Assembly (NCBI RefSeq): GCF_002005145.1
Contig: NZ_CP019698.1
Span: forward strand, 2,542,001-2,606,000
Reading direction: 5' to 3'
DNA length: 64,000 nt
Source of the DNA: Desulforamulus ferrireducens
Lineage (GTDB): Bacteria; Bacillota; Desulfotomaculia; Desulfotomaculales; Desulfotomaculaceae
Shown here: in pieces, positions 15,685-24,408 of the stretch
Position numbering within the stretch: the first letter of the stretch is position 1
How the letters are laid out: every line of letters starts with the position of its first letter
Notes under the pieces: generated by a model
What the model saw: the letters and a program-made list of their open reading frames with translations, nothing else
Told to the model about the DNA's origin: nothing
Databases searched by the model: none
Program-made: the position numbers and the translations under genes

Positions 15685-16080
15685 TTGGATAAAATTATTT
15701 TTCCCCAAGGATTGCCAGGTTTTGAAAACCTAAGTGAGTTTAGTATCTCTCCATTGCCCGAAACACCCTTTTATTATTTAGAATCCCTGGAAGATGAAAA
15801 TATTTGTTTTTTACTGGTAAACCCCTTTGATTTTTCTCGCTCTTATGAATTTGAAATACCGGCCCCGGTAGAAGAACTGCTGCAAATTAAAGAACTAAAT
15901 GAGGTAACTGTATTTACCATTGTCAATACCAGCCAGGGCCTGGAAAAGGCCACAGTGAATCTTCAAGCACCGATCATTATCAATGTTACCAATGGGAGGG
16001 GCATGCAGGTGGTGTTAAATGACCCCTCCTATAAAATCCGGGAACCTTTACATAGTCTAGTGCAGGGGGCGGTAAAATAA
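15685..16080 (+). CDS. fliW: FliW, flagellar assembly factor and CsrA antagonist
   Basis: FliW binds either flagellin or CsrA; when free of flagellin it removes CsrA from the hag transcript, so translation follows export. The 131-residue product has '[20 protein letters not shown]' (about 4-23), '[20 protein letters not shown]' and 'VINITNGRG-like' '[18 protein letters not shown]', all typical of FliW. The TTG start at 15685 follows AAGGAGG. Its stop overlaps the csrA start (TAATG), giving coupled production of antagonist and target. It is on the plus strand, divergent from fliS. Confidence 0.96.
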   Translation: MDKIIFPQGLPGFENLSEFSISPLPETPFYYLESLEDENICFLLVNPFDFSRSYEFEIPAPVEELLQIKELNEVTVFTIVNTSQGLEKATVNLQAPIIINVTNGRGMQVVLNDPSYKIREPLHSLVQGAVK

Positions 16081-16319
16081 TGCTTATTCTTTCCAGGAAA
16101 AAGAACGAATCCATACGTATTGGCGACGATATCGTGATTACCATTGTGGATATTGCCGGTGAAAACATTAAATTAGGTATAGATGCCCCCAGACATATTC
16201 AGATTTTCCGCAGTGAATTAATAAAAGAAATACAAAGGGAAAATCAACAAGCTGCTACATCTAAAACTGACTTAAAAAACCTCTCTAAATTCATCCTCTC
16301 CCCCGAAAAAAACACCTAA
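16080..16319 (+). CDS. csrA: CsrA, translational regulator (copy 1)
   Basis: CsrA is a small dimeric RNA-binding protein that blocks ribosome access at GGA sites. The 79-residue product has the canonical start '[20 protein letters not shown]', then '[20 protein letters not shown]' and '[13 protein letters not shown]', with Leu4, Arg6 and the C-terminal Arg of the RNA-binding face present. The first codon overlaps the fliW stop. A second csrA lies at 24524-24697 next to the flagellin gene. Confidence 0.97.
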   Translation: MLILSRKKNESIRIGDDIVITIVDIAGENIKLGIDAPRHIQIFRSELIKEIQRENQQAATSKTDLKNLSKFILSPEKNT

Positions 16320-16320
16320 A

Positions 16321-16353
16321 AATTGCCACCGGCATTTTACACCGGTGGCAATT
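16321..16353. terminator. Bidirectional terminator between csrA and fliD
   Basis: AATTGCCACCGG (16321-16332) and CCGGTGGCAATT (16342-16353) form a perfect 12-bp stem with a 9-nt loop, followed by T-runs on both sides. It ends the plus-strand fliW-csrA unit and the minus-strand fliD gene, whose stop codon lies 5 nt away. Confidence 0.92.
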
Positions 16354-16357
16354 TTTA

Positions 16358-18244
16358 TTAACCTAAACCAAACTGCTGCATCAGCCAAAGACTTTGCTGA
16401 TTCATTTTGCTAAGTGCCTTTTCCATGGCCGTAAACCTTTGCCAATAGCGGTCTTCGATTTGTTTTAAGCGAACTTCCCAGGCATCTATGCTATCGTTCA
16501 GGTCATCAATTCTTTTGCCCAGAAAACTTTGATCATCAGTTTTATTACCGGACATACCTGCTTTATCAATAATAGTATTAATGGTAGAGCCTATGGAATT
16601 GGATAGTTTCTGAGCCACACCCTGGGTGCTGTTAGTAAATAACTCCATCACACCCTCAATGTCATTGGCAATGGCCTCTCGTAAAATCCTATCCCCTTGC
16701 TCGGTTATTTCCAGTTTACCGGTGGTATAATCAGCCGTGGTGGTAATGCCAATTTTGGCCAGAGCGGCTACCGTCAGGCGCAACTGATCCCTGATTTGCC
16801 TGAGGGTATCATCATTACGCAGCAAGCCACTGCGGGCTCTTTCCTTCCACTGGTCAATCTGATCGTCGGTAAGCTTCTCCCTTTGCTCATCTGTTAAGGG
16901 CCAGGTATAGTCCTTATAGCGTTTCTCGTTTAGTTTGCCTTCGATTAACTCAAGAATTTTATTGTACTCATCCACAAAGGATTTAATGCTATTATAAACA
17001 CCCTCGGTATCCAAACTAATGGTAACCTTTACAGCCGTTTCCGTTGTATTGTAGATACTATAGGTAACACCGTTGAGGGTAAAGTTATTGCTGGTGTAGA
17101 CATCATCAATTACTAAACCGTCGATAACAACCTTGGCATTAGTACCTTGCTGATAGATAACTCCCTCAGGCACCTCACTACCTTCTATATCACTGGTATA
17201 GAGCTTTTGGCCTGCAGTTATCTTTAATGCATCGGAGAGAGTGGTATTATCCACATCGATGCGCTGATCCTTACCTGTTTTAGCGGTGGTCAGGAAAAAA
17301 CGATCCAAGGTTTCATCGTAGGAGGCGCGAACATCCCAGGCTTTCCCCCCGGTCACAGTTGCAGTTACAGCTTTAGAGATACCCTTTTCTTTAGAGGTAA
17401 TGGTTAAAGTGGTGAAACCATCTGATGTAGACATGGAAAGCTCATATTTATCGTTATCAGCACCCAAATCACTTATTATTTTATTAACTAATGCTTCGGT
17501 GGGATTTGCCGCTTCCTTCAATTCATCAACTTTATAGGCATAGTCAACTCCCATGGCTAACTTGGCCTCTGATTCAATATTGGTACCATCATAGAGACCT
17601 ATGGACTTATCACCAATTTTGATGATTAGCCCTGCCACCAGACAATTCTCAGAGAAATCAAGGGTTTGTACTTGATTTTCCCCCTCAATATTGTTCTCCT
17701 TGTCCGGCTCTACGGCGGTCTTGGTAATATGGGAAGTTACACCTTCTACCTTCTGGTTATTAATTCTCCTGACAACATCATAAATACTTTCTTTAGTGGC
17801 ATCAAATTTAAAAACGGTTCCATTGATAATTAGTTCTTGCTGATCTTCCAGACCAGATATTTGACTTTTTAAATTACTTTTATTACTGCTGGAACCAATG
17901 GTATTCCCGGTAATTGCTGCACCCTGAGCCAGTCTGTCTACTTTAATGGAGTGAACCCCTTCAGCAGCTCCGGCCCCGGCTGAAACAGCCACAGCATCTT
18001 TATTGGATGTCGTGGCTACTCTGGTTTGAAAGGTTGAAGTAAGCCTCAAATTAAAAACTTGTTTATCCCGAAATGTCCGCAAGGCGGAGTTAATTGTCCG
18101 AAAATCCTCCTGCTGCCATTCTAATATTTGCCTTTGCTGCTGTAGTTTATCTACTTTCAGGCGTTCGACTTTCATTAAGTCACTGACCAATTGATCAATG
18201 TCCATACCCGAAGCCAAGCCACCAATTCTCATATTAAAAGACAT
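16358..18244 (-). CDS. fliD: FliD, filament cap protein
   Basis: FliD caps the filament tip and directs flagellin folding. The 628-residue product has the FliD N-terminal domain 'IGGLASGMDIDQLVSDLMKV' (about 7-26), 'QRQILEWQQEDFRTINSALR', a long variable middle, and the C-terminal domain with 'LLRNDDTLRQIRDQLRLTVA', 'LAKIGITTTADYTTGKLEIT' and a terminal coiled coil. At 628 residues it is longer than the 450-500 of many relatives; the extra length lies in the middle, outward-facing part. A good SigD-like promoter precedes it. Confidence 0.95.
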   Translation of the reverse strand: MSFNMRIGGLASGMDIDQLVSDLMKVERLKVDKLQQQRQILEWQQEDFRTINSALRTFRDKQVFNLRLTSTFQTRVATTSNKDAVAVSAGAGAAEGVHSIKVDRLAQGAAITGNTIGSSSNKSNLKSQISGLEDQQELIINGTVFKFDATKESIYDVVRRINNQKVEGVTSHITKTAVEPDKENNIEGENQVQTLDFSENCLVAGLIIKIGDKSIGLYDGTNIESEAKLAMGVDYAYKVDELKEAANPTEALVNKIISDLGADNDKYELSMSTSDGFTTLTITSKEKGISKAVTATVTGGKAWDVRASYDETLDRFFLTTAKTGKDQRIDVDNTTLSDALKITAGQKLYTSDIEGSEVPEGVIYQQGTNAKVVIDGLVIDDVYTSNNFTLNGVTYSIYNTTETAVKVTISLDTEGVYNSIKSFVDEYNKILELIEGKLNEKRYKDYTWPLTDEQREKLTDDQIDQWKERARSGLLRNDDTLRQIRDQLRLTVAALAKIGITTTADYTTGKLEITEQGDRILREAIANDIEGVMELFTNSTQGVAQKLSNSIGSTINTIIDKAGMSGNKTDDQSFLGKRIDDLNDSIDAWEVRLKQIEDRYWQRFTAMEKALSKMNQQSLWLMQQFGLG

Positions 18245-18278
18245 AAAATAACCACCTTTCCGTGGGTTTCTAGTAACA

Positions 18279-18305
18279 TATTCGGTGGTTTAGTGTATTT
18301 CTTTA
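18279..18305 (-). promoter_or_regulatory. SigD-type promoter of fliD
   Basis: The minus strand reads TAAA, 15 nt, ACCGAATA, close to the SigD/FliA pattern TAAA-N15-GCCGATAA with correct spacing. It lies about 35 nt upstream of the fliD start, consistent with a late flagellar gene. Confidence 0.65.
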
Positions 18306-18381
18306 GCTTCTATCGGAATTTCTTTGCACCGCTGTTTTAACATGCTTATAGAAAGGCATTTTCTTGATAATTGAATAACTG

Positions 18382-18410
18382 TTGTAAAGGCCTAATTGCC
18401 ATGTTAACAT
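18382..18410 (+). promoter_or_regulatory. SigA-type promoter of trpB
   Basis: TTGTAA (18382-18387) and TAACAT (18405-18410) are separated by exactly 17 nt, a good vegetative promoter, and lie about 65 nt upstream of the trpB start. I saw no T-box or trp leader between them and the gene. Confidence 0.55.
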
Positions 18411-18473
18411 AAAAGAGATTTGGCTGCGGCTTTGCCAGCTGAGAATAGTTTGAAAAACCGAGGAGGAGATGAG

Positions 18474-19649
18474 TTGAGTAAGTTAACAGGATTTTTCGGT
18501 GAATATGGTGGTGCCTTTGTACCTGATGCACTAAAGAAGGTATTGGATAATCTCGAGGAGTCTTTTCTCCGTTACAAGGATGATCCTGATTTTATTGCCG
18601 AACTAAATTATTATTATCAGCAATATGTCGGACGGCCCAATCCCCTTTATTTTGCCGAAAGACTAACAAAAAAATTGGGTGGAGCCAAGATTTATCTGAA
18701 AAGAGAGGATCTTAACCATACCGGCTCACACAAAATTAATAATGTACTTGGTCAAGTATTACTGGCCAAAAGAATGGGGCTACAAAGGGTTATTGCAGAA
18801 ACAGGAGCTGGCCAACACGGCGTAGCCACAGCTACAGCCTGCGCCATGTTTAATATGGAATGTATAGTTTACATGGGTGAAGAAGATACCAAACGACAAG
18901 CCCTCAATGTTTTTCGCATGGAACTGCTGGGGGCCAAGGTTGTTAAGGTAACCACCGGTACCAAAACACTAAAGGATGCCGTTGATGTGGCTTTACAGGA
19001 TCTGGTGGAAAATTCACATAATACCTACTATATGTTAGGTTCTGCCGTGGGCCCACATCCTTACCCCTTGATTGTCAGGCACTTTCAGTCGGTCATCGGC
19101 AATGAAGCAAAGGCCCAAATTTTACAAAGCGAAGGACGTTTACCAGACTATATTATGGCCTGCGTAGGCGGCGGCAGCAATGCCATAGGTTTATTCTACC
19201 CTTTCCTGGAGGATAAAGAAGTTAATATTATTGGCGTCGAGCCAGGGGGAAAGGGTTTAGCCACCGGTCAACATGCCGCATCCATCTGTGCCGGCAAACC
19301 AGGCATCTTGCATGGATTTAAATGCTATGTAATGCAAGATGAACAGGGAGAACCTTTAGCCACCCATTCAATATCTGCTGGTTTAGATTACCCCGGGGTG
19401 GGACCTGAACACAGTTATTTGAAAGACTCCGGCAGGGCTGAATATGTGGCCATTAATGACGATGAGGCCCTGGCCGCCTTTCTGGAACTGTCCAAAACCG
19501 AAGGGATTATCCCGGCCCTGGAAAGTGCCCACGCAGTGGCCCAGGCCATCAAACTCGCCCCTACCCTGAAACAGAATCAAATTATTATAGTAAACATCTC
19601 CGGTCGTGGAGATAAGGATGTAGAGCAGGTTTTTCATATGCTAAAATAG
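18474..19649 (+). CDS. trpB: Tryptophan synthase beta subunit (TrpB1 type)
   Basis: TrpB makes tryptophan from indole and serine using PLP. The 391-residue product has '[14 protein letters not shown]', the PLP lysine in '[20 protein letters not shown]', '[19 protein letters not shown]' and the phosphate-binding loop '[16 protein letters not shown]'. The TTG start at 18474 follows AGGAGGAG. It stands alone on the plus strand, with its own promoter and terminator, between fliD and a small flagellin-linked gene and without trpA or other trp genes, which is unusual for a TrpB1 sequence. Confidence 0.95.
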   Translation: MSKLTGFFGEYGGAFVPDALKKVLDNLEESFLRYKDDPDFIAELNYYYQQYVGRPNPLYFAERLTKKLGGAKIYLKREDLNHTGSHKINNVLGQVLLAKRMGLQRVIAETGAGQHGVATATACAMFNMECIVYMGEEDTKRQALNVFRMELLGAKVVKVTTGTKTLKDAVDVALQDLVENSHNTYYMLGSAVGPHPYPLIVRHFQSVIGNEAKAQILQSEGRLPDYIMACVGGGSNAIGLFYPFLEDKEVNIIGVEPGGKGLATGQHAASICAGKPGILHGFKCYVMQDEQGEPLATHSISAGLDYPGVGPEHSYLKDSGRAEYVAINDDEALAAFLELSKTEGIIPALESAHAVAQAIKLAPTLKQNQIIIVNISGRGDKDVEQVFHMLK

Positions 19650-19653
19650 AAGG

Positions 19654-19676
19654 GACTTGGCCCAGGCCAAGTCTTT
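19654..19676 (+). terminator. Terminator of trpB
   Basis: GACTTGG (19654-19660) and CCAAGTC (19667-19673) pair around a CCCAGG loop and are followed by TTTCTTTTT. It lies 4 nt after the trpB stop codon. Confidence 0.85.
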
Positions 19677-19680
19677 CTTT

Positions 19681-19926
19681 TTAATGTATCAGGTCAGGAG
19701 CCTCCAGCCGTTCCAAAAAAGTAATTTCACCGGCTAGCTCATTGACACGCTTTTGTATTATGTCAATCTCCCCTTGGTTGAGATCATGCCAAGCCACACG
19801 CTGGGCCAGGGCTTTCATTTCTCTCAGCCTATCCTCTATTAGGTCAAGTATTTGCATCCTGAATTTTACCCTTTTAAGTTGATCCTGTAAGATAGCTGCT
19901 GCATTGGTCATTGACATCAATCCCAT
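19681..19926 (-). CDS. Small coiled-coil protein coupled to flagellin 2
   Basis: I do not recognise this 81-residue protein. It is helical and charged ('LQDQLKRVKFRMQILDLIED', 'LNQGEIDIIQKRVNELAGEI'), which fits a small export chaperone or regulator. Its ATG touches the stop codon of the short flagellin (TAG|ATG), so it is very likely translated by coupling, with later in-frame ATGs at codons 4 and 6 as alternatives. Its only neighbour on this strand is that flagellin, so a role in handling this second flagellin is the natural guess, not shown. Confidence 0.6.
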   Translation of the reverse strand: MGLMSMTNAAAILQDQLKRVKFRMQILDLIEDRLREMKALAQRVAWHDLNQGEIDIIQKRVNELAGEITFLERLEAPDLIH

Positions 19927-20802
19927 CTACCACAATATATAATCGTTGTCAGCTTGTTTCAGCAGCCACAGGACACTTTTCGCCTGCTGATTGGCCTGAA
20001 CAAACATGGCCATGGCCACCTGCTGGAGAATGCTGTACTTTACCAGTTCCATTATTTCTCTGGCCATGTCCGCGTCCCTGATCCGGGATTCAGCGGCAAT
20101 GAGGTTTTCTGCGGTGGTGTCCAGGTTATTAATGGTGTGCTCCAGGCGGTTGATGTAAGCACCTATCCTGCCCCTCTCGCTGGAAACGTCCGCCAGGGCC
20201 TGATCCACCACGGCCATGTTGTCATCATAGGAGTTAGTCAGTATATTAATGCCACTCAGGGCAAAATCAGGGTTTGCGCCGGACCCCAACAGGTCGGGAT
20301 TCATATTGCTAAATTGTATATACATTCCCTGCCCGGCATTGGCTCCCAACTGAAGCCAAAGCCCATTGCCCGTCCCGGCGTCACAGCTGCCGTCCAGTAG
20401 TTTCCTGGTGTTAAATTCCGTCCCGCTGACTATTCCTCCAATTCCCTCAATTAGCTGGTCAATTTCTTGCTGAATAGTCCTGCGGTCAGCATCGCTTAAT
20501 GTACCGTTGTGCCCCTGTATCACCAGTTCCCTGATGCGCTGAATCATAGCGTGGGTCTCGTTTAAAGCACCCTCGGCGGTTTGCAGCAAGGAAATACCAT
20601 CCTGAGCATTACGACTGGCCTGCTGCAAGCCCCTGATTTGGGCTCGCATCCTCTCGCTGATGGCCAGTCCGGCAGGATCGTCCGCAGCCCGGTTTATTCT
20701 GAGGCCCGAAGAAAGCCTTTCTATAGCTCTGGCGACCATGTTGCCGGCTCTGGTCATGTTTCTGTAAGCGGTCAGGGCGGCAATATTGTGGTTGATGATC
20801 AT
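19927..20802 (-). CDS. Second, short flagellin with an extra C-terminal tail
   Basis: Flagellins form the filament. The 291-residue product has the full D0/D1 N-terminus ('[20 protein letters not shown]', '[20 protein letters not shown]', '[20 protein letters not shown]') and C-terminal D1/D0 ('ESRIRDADMAREIMELVKYS'). Compared with the main flagellin (565 residues) it lacks nearly all of the outer domain. Instead of ending in 'QNILQLLR' it ends 'SVLWLLKQADNDYILW', about nine residues longer and with aromatic residues in a region normally buried in the filament core and bound by FliS. Its base composition looks more GC-rich than the surrounding DNA. A minor, junction or cell-surface flagellin is possible. 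Confidence 0.9.
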   Translation of the reverse strand: MIINHNIAALTAYRNMTRAGNMVARAIERLSSGLRINRAADDPAGLAISERMRAQIRGLQQASRNAQDGISLLQTAEGALNETHAMIQRIRELVIQGHNGTLSDADRRTIQQEIDQLIEGIGGIVSGTEFNTRKLLDGSCDAGTGNGLWLQLGANAGQGMYIQFSNMNPDLLGSGANPDFALSGINILTNSYDDNMAVVDQALADVSSERGRIGAYINRLEHTINNLDTTAENLIAAESRIRDADMAREIMELVKYSILQQVAMAMFVQANQQAKSVLWLLKQADNDYILW

Positions 20803-20857
20803 GGTTGAAACCCCTTTTGGAAGTAGGTTGCAAGATTCACATAATTAACTTATACAA

Positions 20858-20874
20858 TATCACTACTTGTGATA
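20858..20874. promoter_or_regulatory. Palindrome upstream of flagellin 2
   Basis: TATCAC-TACTT-GTGATA is a perfect 6-bp inverted repeat about 55 nt upstream of the flagellin 2 start. It may be an operator or part of a promoter. On the minus strand TAAA followed by AGTGATAT nearby resembles a SigD promoter but the spacer is too short. Confidence 0.3.
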
Positions 20875-20885
20875 CTTTTACAACC

Positions 20886-20999
20886 TCACAGTTTGACCAG
20901 TTCACCCACCGGTTTCACATTCTGGTCATAAACAGCGAAAATTATCGGTTCCGTGAAAGCATGAGCCCCGGTATTGATTAATCCACATATTAATTGCAC
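20886..20999 (-). pseudogene. Short reading frame, possible gene remnant
   Basis: The minus strand from GTG 20999 to TGA 20886 encodes 37 residues that look like real protein: 'GLINTGAHAFTEPIIFAVYD' and then 'QNVKPVGELVKL'. The frame is open a little further upstream, overlapping the end of the next gene. There is no good ribosome site. It may be the tail of a decayed gene or a small protein; I do not recognise it. Confidence 0.25.
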
Positions 21000-21015
21000 G
21001 CATTGAAAAGTTAAG

Positions 21016-21309
21016 TTAATTGATATTCTTCTTGTTGTTAAAGTCCCAGTTATTCAGATAACCCAGAAATGAACTTGTTATTACTTCTTTTAAGCTAGCA
21101 AGATTGCCCTGCTCAATGTATTCTAACATCTGACCCATGCAGTTGTTAAGGTTTTGAATTTCCTGGAGGAAGAAGCAGTCTTTGTTCTTTTTTAGGAATT
21201 GGTCGAATAGCACAGAAAAACGTGCGATTTTCCGCATGGCAGCAGGGGTATCACCCATTTCTATATCTATTACAATATTGTTCAACAACTCCTTTAATTG
21301 CGGAATCAT
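21016..21309 (-). CDS. Small helical protein downstream of fliB
   Basis: I do not recognise this 97-residue protein. It is helical ('MIPQLKELLNNIVIDIEMGD', 'LFDQFLKKNKDCFFLQEIQN') and resembles in size and character the FliS/FliT-like or cofactor proteins found beside flagellin genes. It starts 13 nt after the fliB stop codon, so the two are probably one transcript. A role in flagellin handling or methylation is an inference from place only. Confidence 0.55.
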   Translation of the reverse strand: MIPQLKELLNNIVIDIEMGDTPAAMRKIARFSVLFDQFLKKNKDCFFLQEIQNLNNCMGQMLEYIEQGNLASLKEVITSSFLGYLNNWDFNNKKNIN

Positions 21310-21322
21310 GATACCCCGTCCT

Positions 21323-22570
21323 CTACAGATTTATTAGGGACAGTACATAGGGCAGTCGGTGGTAGTCCCCTTGCTTGATTTTCTTTAAAACATCCTCATA
21401 GAATGAGGAATTGTGCCCTATTGACCTCTCAATGGCGTTAATAACTCCTACCACCATGTCTTCATCTACGTTTCTTTCTTCAGCCATACAGCTACAGATA
21501 GTAAAAAAGCGAATCAGGGTATAGAAGAAGATCATCAGGAAGAATGCATCCATGTATTTATGTGTGTAAAACTTCTTAGAAAAGATAAAGTTAACAAAGT
21601 AGTTCTCATAGATATGACTAATTCCACTGACGTAAGGCTTGTAATATTTATTGTAATTCTCTAGTAGACTTTCTACTTTAGCATTAGAAATAATAGCTTC
21701 GTCCAGTAATTTTAATTGAATATATGACAGAGCTATCAGCTTACTCAGATTAGATTCTGTAATGCCACCTAGTATTCTTTTGTCCACCGCTTCCTTTACT
21801 AATTTCATCATAAATAATGGCTGAGAAGGTATGTTTTTTAGTTGGTCTATTAGCGTTTCATCTAGGTTCTGTAGGTACTTTCTAATACCTGCAGTATCAC
21901 CATCTTTTAGCTTGTCAACCACGATACCAGCAAGAATTAACCTGGTATCTACATCCATTTCCCGGAACTGCATTATATCAATAAGAAGTTCTTCCACCTC
22001 AAAATAACTGGTCTTGCCAGCCTTCTTTCTCTCTAACACATCCCCTATCTTAGTTAAGTGACCATTTAAGGTAGGAAAGTCAAACCCCTGGGGGTCCATA
22101 TAGAATTCCACGGGTTCCTTCTTCTTGAGGGTATTAGCAGCTGCAGCACAGGCATAAGTGAAGGCCATTTCATAGCCCCGTTCAGTGAACGCTATATTTC
22201 TGGGGAAGATCTTGCAGGTATCGGATAAGGCTTCAATGCCAAACTTCCTCTGGATGGCGCAAAAACCTTCTTCATCTAGGAAGGGGCAGACTCTAGCCTC
22301 TTGGACAGTTATTTCTTTCTTTTCCCCTTCTACCTCAGTGATAGCAGTCTTGTCTCTTTGTTTAAGCTGGATAAAAGCCCTTCCGTCTTTATTCTTTTTT
22401 AAATTATTCTCTACCAAGGCAGCAAACTCCTGGTCTGCAGCAGCATACTGTTCATATTTATCCACCGTCTTCTTATCTATGTCAATCCGCCAGCGCTTAC
22501 AACACTCGGTACACATGGCACATTTGAAGTTAAGTATATAATCCGGGATTAGGTAGTGTTTGGCAGCCAT
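21323..22570 (-). CDS. fliB: FliB, flagellin lysine-N-methylase
   Basis: FliB methylates surface lysines of flagellin and is thought to carry an Fe-S centre. The 415-residue product has the family's N-terminal cysteine cluster 'FKCAMCTECCKRWRIDID' (about 15-32), a second set in 'RVCPFLDEEGFCAIQRKFG' and 'LSDTCKIFPR' (about 90-125), then a helical C-terminal region. ATG at 22570 follows AAAGGGTGG; an upstream GTG at 22579 sits inside that site. It lies between the two flagellin genes, downstream of hag and its terminator. Confidence 0.9.
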   Translation of the reverse strand: MAAKHYLIPDYILNFKCAMCTECCKRWRIDIDKKTVDKYEQYAAADQEFAALVENNLKKNKDGRAFIQLKQRDKTAITEVEGEKKEITVQEARVCPFLDEEGFCAIQRKFGIEALSDTCKIFPRNIAFTERGYEMAFTYACAAAANTLKKKEPVEFYMDPQGFDFPTLNGHLTKIGDVLERKKAGKTSYFEVEELLIDIMQFREMDVDTRLILAGIVVDKLKDGDTAGIRKYLQNLDETLIDQLKNIPSQPLFMMKLVKEAVDKRILGGITESNLSKLIALSYIQLKLLDEAIISNAKVESLLENYNKYYKPYVSGISHIYENYFVNFIFSKKFYTHKYMDAFFLMIFFYTLIRFFTICSCMAEERNVDEDMVVGVINAIERSIGHNSSFYEDVLKKIKQGDYHRLPYVLSLINL

Positions 22571-22660
22571 AATTTCCACCCTTTATTAAGTACTAGAGTT
22601 TGCTTTTAATTATGTATTACTGTTTTTGTTAGCCACTTGACAGCTATTGTGTAGAAAGAA

Positions 22661-22683
22661 AGCCAACCGAAAACCGGTTGGCT
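22661..22683 (-). terminator. Terminator of the main flagellin gene
   Basis: AGCCAACCG (22661-22669) and CGGTTGGCT (22675-22683) form a perfect 9-bp stem with a 5-nt loop. On the minus strand it is followed by TTTCTTTCT. It separates hag from fliB. Confidence 0.85.
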
Positions 22684-22704
22684 CTCCTATAATGTTTGTT
22701 ATAA

Positions 22705-24402
22705 CTAACGGAGCAGTTGCAGTATGTTTTGGGGTTGCTGGTTGGCTTGAGCCAGCATGGCCTGAGCGGCTTGGGAGAGGATGTTCTGTTTGGTGAACTC
22801 CATCATTTCCTTGGCCATATCTACGTCGCGGATACGGGACTCAGCAGCGGTCAGGTTTTCACTGGAGGTTCCCAGGTTGTTGATGGTGTGTTCTAAGCGG
22901 TTTTGGAAAGCACCAAGGTTAGAGCGTTGGGCTGATACTTTTTCAATGGCATTGTTAATTACGGTAACAGCAGCAGCTGCACTTGTATGGGAAGTAACGT
23001 CAAGGGCTGCTTCTACCGCAGTGTTGTTGGTACCATTGGTTACGTTATATGTTGATGTAAAGTTGCCAGTACCTGCTTTACCAGATAATCCCAGAGCAGC
23101 AGCTCTCATGTCACCAATATTAATTGTCATACTTTGACCTTGGTTGGCACCAACCTGGAAGGTAGCAGTAAACTCTTGTTTTCTTCCTCCATCAGTAAAG
23201 GAGATACTATTACCATTGGTTCCAGCCTGCTTAGCTTCGATTACGAGATCATTAGCAGTGGTTCCTTGTTTAAGAGTAACATTAGTTAATTTGCCGGCAG
23301 TTTGGGCTATTAAATCGGCAACAATATCAGCTCCACTTTTGGCGTTGTGGATATCTACACCGATACCGATTCCTTCGTAATTGCCTTTACTTCCGTCATA
23401 GAATTCAATTACTTGGTTATCAATGGTAAAGCCTTTACCAACTAAGGCTGCAGCATCTGCTGCATTAGCAATGCTTGCAAAGCTGATATTTCCAGTTTTT
23501 GCTTTGGCACCGGCAACCATATTACCTGGGGTTACTACACCTTCGGTACCAACAGCAGCATCAGAATATGTGGTTGCTGCAATTGTTCCGGCTAAACCAT
23601 CAGCAGCACTACCTGCAATTGCGGAAATTGTCAACTGGTCGCCAGTTGCAGTTACCTGGTAATCACTGCCAATACCAAGTTTAGTTAAAGCACTATTTAG
23701 TGCATTAGCCAGTGCAGTAGCAGCAGCATTGGCATCAGCAAATGTACCGGCTTTTGTTCCAAGAGTAATTGTTTGACCATCGGCGCCAACAGTAGTAGTA
23801 TCCACAGATTTATCTAGAGTTACTGTAATTGTTTTACCACCGATATTATACGTTGCAGTTCCAGCAACATCATCAATATCTGCAATGGTATCAGTAACTT
23901 TAACTTGGGATAAACTGTCCGCTGTACCACCGGTTAGTGTACCTGCTGTAATCAAGTTTGTTGCTGTTACGTTAGCTGAACCATCTCCACCTTTTAATAA
24001 CTTCTGGGTGTTGAACTCGGTGGTGTTACCAATACGGTTAATTTCCGAGGTTAGCTGGTTAATTTCCTTCTGGATTTCATCACGGTCAACGGTTACGTTG
24101 GTGTCGTTGGCTGCTTGGACAGCCAGTTCACGCATACGTTGTAGGATGGCGTGGGTTTCGTTTAAACCACCTTCAGCGGTTTGAATCATGGAAATACCAT
24201 CTTGGGCGTTACGGGCAGCTTGGTCCAGACCACGGATTTGAGCGCGCATTTTTTCGGAGATAGCCAGACCAGCAGCATCGTCACCGGCACGGTTAATACG
24301 GAGACCTGAGGATAGTTTCTCTAAGGATTTTTGAGTGTTAGTATTGTTAAAGCTTAACTGACGATATGTGTTTAACGCAGCAATATTATGGTTAATTCTC
24401 AT
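22705..24402 (-). CDS. hag: Main flagellin (Hag/FliC)
   Basis: This is the main filament subunit. The 565-residue product has the conserved N-terminal D0/D1 ('[20 protein letters not shown]', '[20 protein letters not shown]', '[20 protein letters not shown]') and C-terminal D1/D0 ('[20 protein letters not shown]', ending '[11 protein letters not shown]'). About 300 residues in the middle form an Ala/Thr/Gly/Asp-rich outer domain with little conservation, making it about twice the size of minimal flagellins. Its mRNA leader carries an unusual hairpin between the ribosome site and the ATG (see 24409-24446). csrA2 lies 121 nt upstream in the same direction, and fliB is downstream. Confidence 0.97.
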   Translation of the reverse strand: MRINHNIAALNTYRQLSFNNTNTQKSLEKLSSGLRINRAGDDAAGLAISEKMRAQIRGLDQAARNAQDGISMIQTAEGGLNETHAILQRMRELAVQAANDTNVTVDRDEIQKEINQLTSEINRIGNTTEFNTQKLLKGGDGSANVTATNLITAGTLTGGTADSLSQVKVTDTIADIDDVAGTATYNIGGKTITVTLDKSVDTTTVGADGQTITLGTKAGTFADANAAATALANALNSALTKLGIGSDYQVTATGDQLTISAIAGSAADGLAGTIAATTYSDAAVGTEGVVTPGNMVAGAKAKTGNISFASIANAADAAALVGKGFTIDNQVIEFYDGSKGNYEGIGIGVDIHNAKSGADIVADLIAQTAGKLTNVTLKQGTTANDLVIEAKQAGTNGNSISFTDGGRKQEFTATFQVGANQGQSMTINIGDMRAAALGLSGKAGTGNFTSTYNVTNGTNNTAVEAALDVTSHTSAAAAVTVINNAIEKVSAQRSNLGAFQNRLEHTINNLGTSSENLTAAESRIRDVDMAKEMMEFTKQNILSQAAQAMLAQANQQPQNILQLLR

Positions 24403-24408
24403 TTATGC

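Noticed and set aside
18245-18473. T-box or trp leader before trpB
   Set aside because: No T-box core, no specifier loop and no terminator/antiterminator pair could be drawn.
20936-20950. SigD promoter for flagellin 2 (ACCGATAA on the minus strand)
   Set aside because: The -10 is good but the -35 place reads GGGC; it is also inside a protein-like frame.
22705-24402. Internal repeats in hag as a CRISPR or tandem array
   Set aside because: The repeated look comes from Ala/Thr/Gly-rich coding; there are no equal-length repeats or spacers. No CRISPR array was found in the window.
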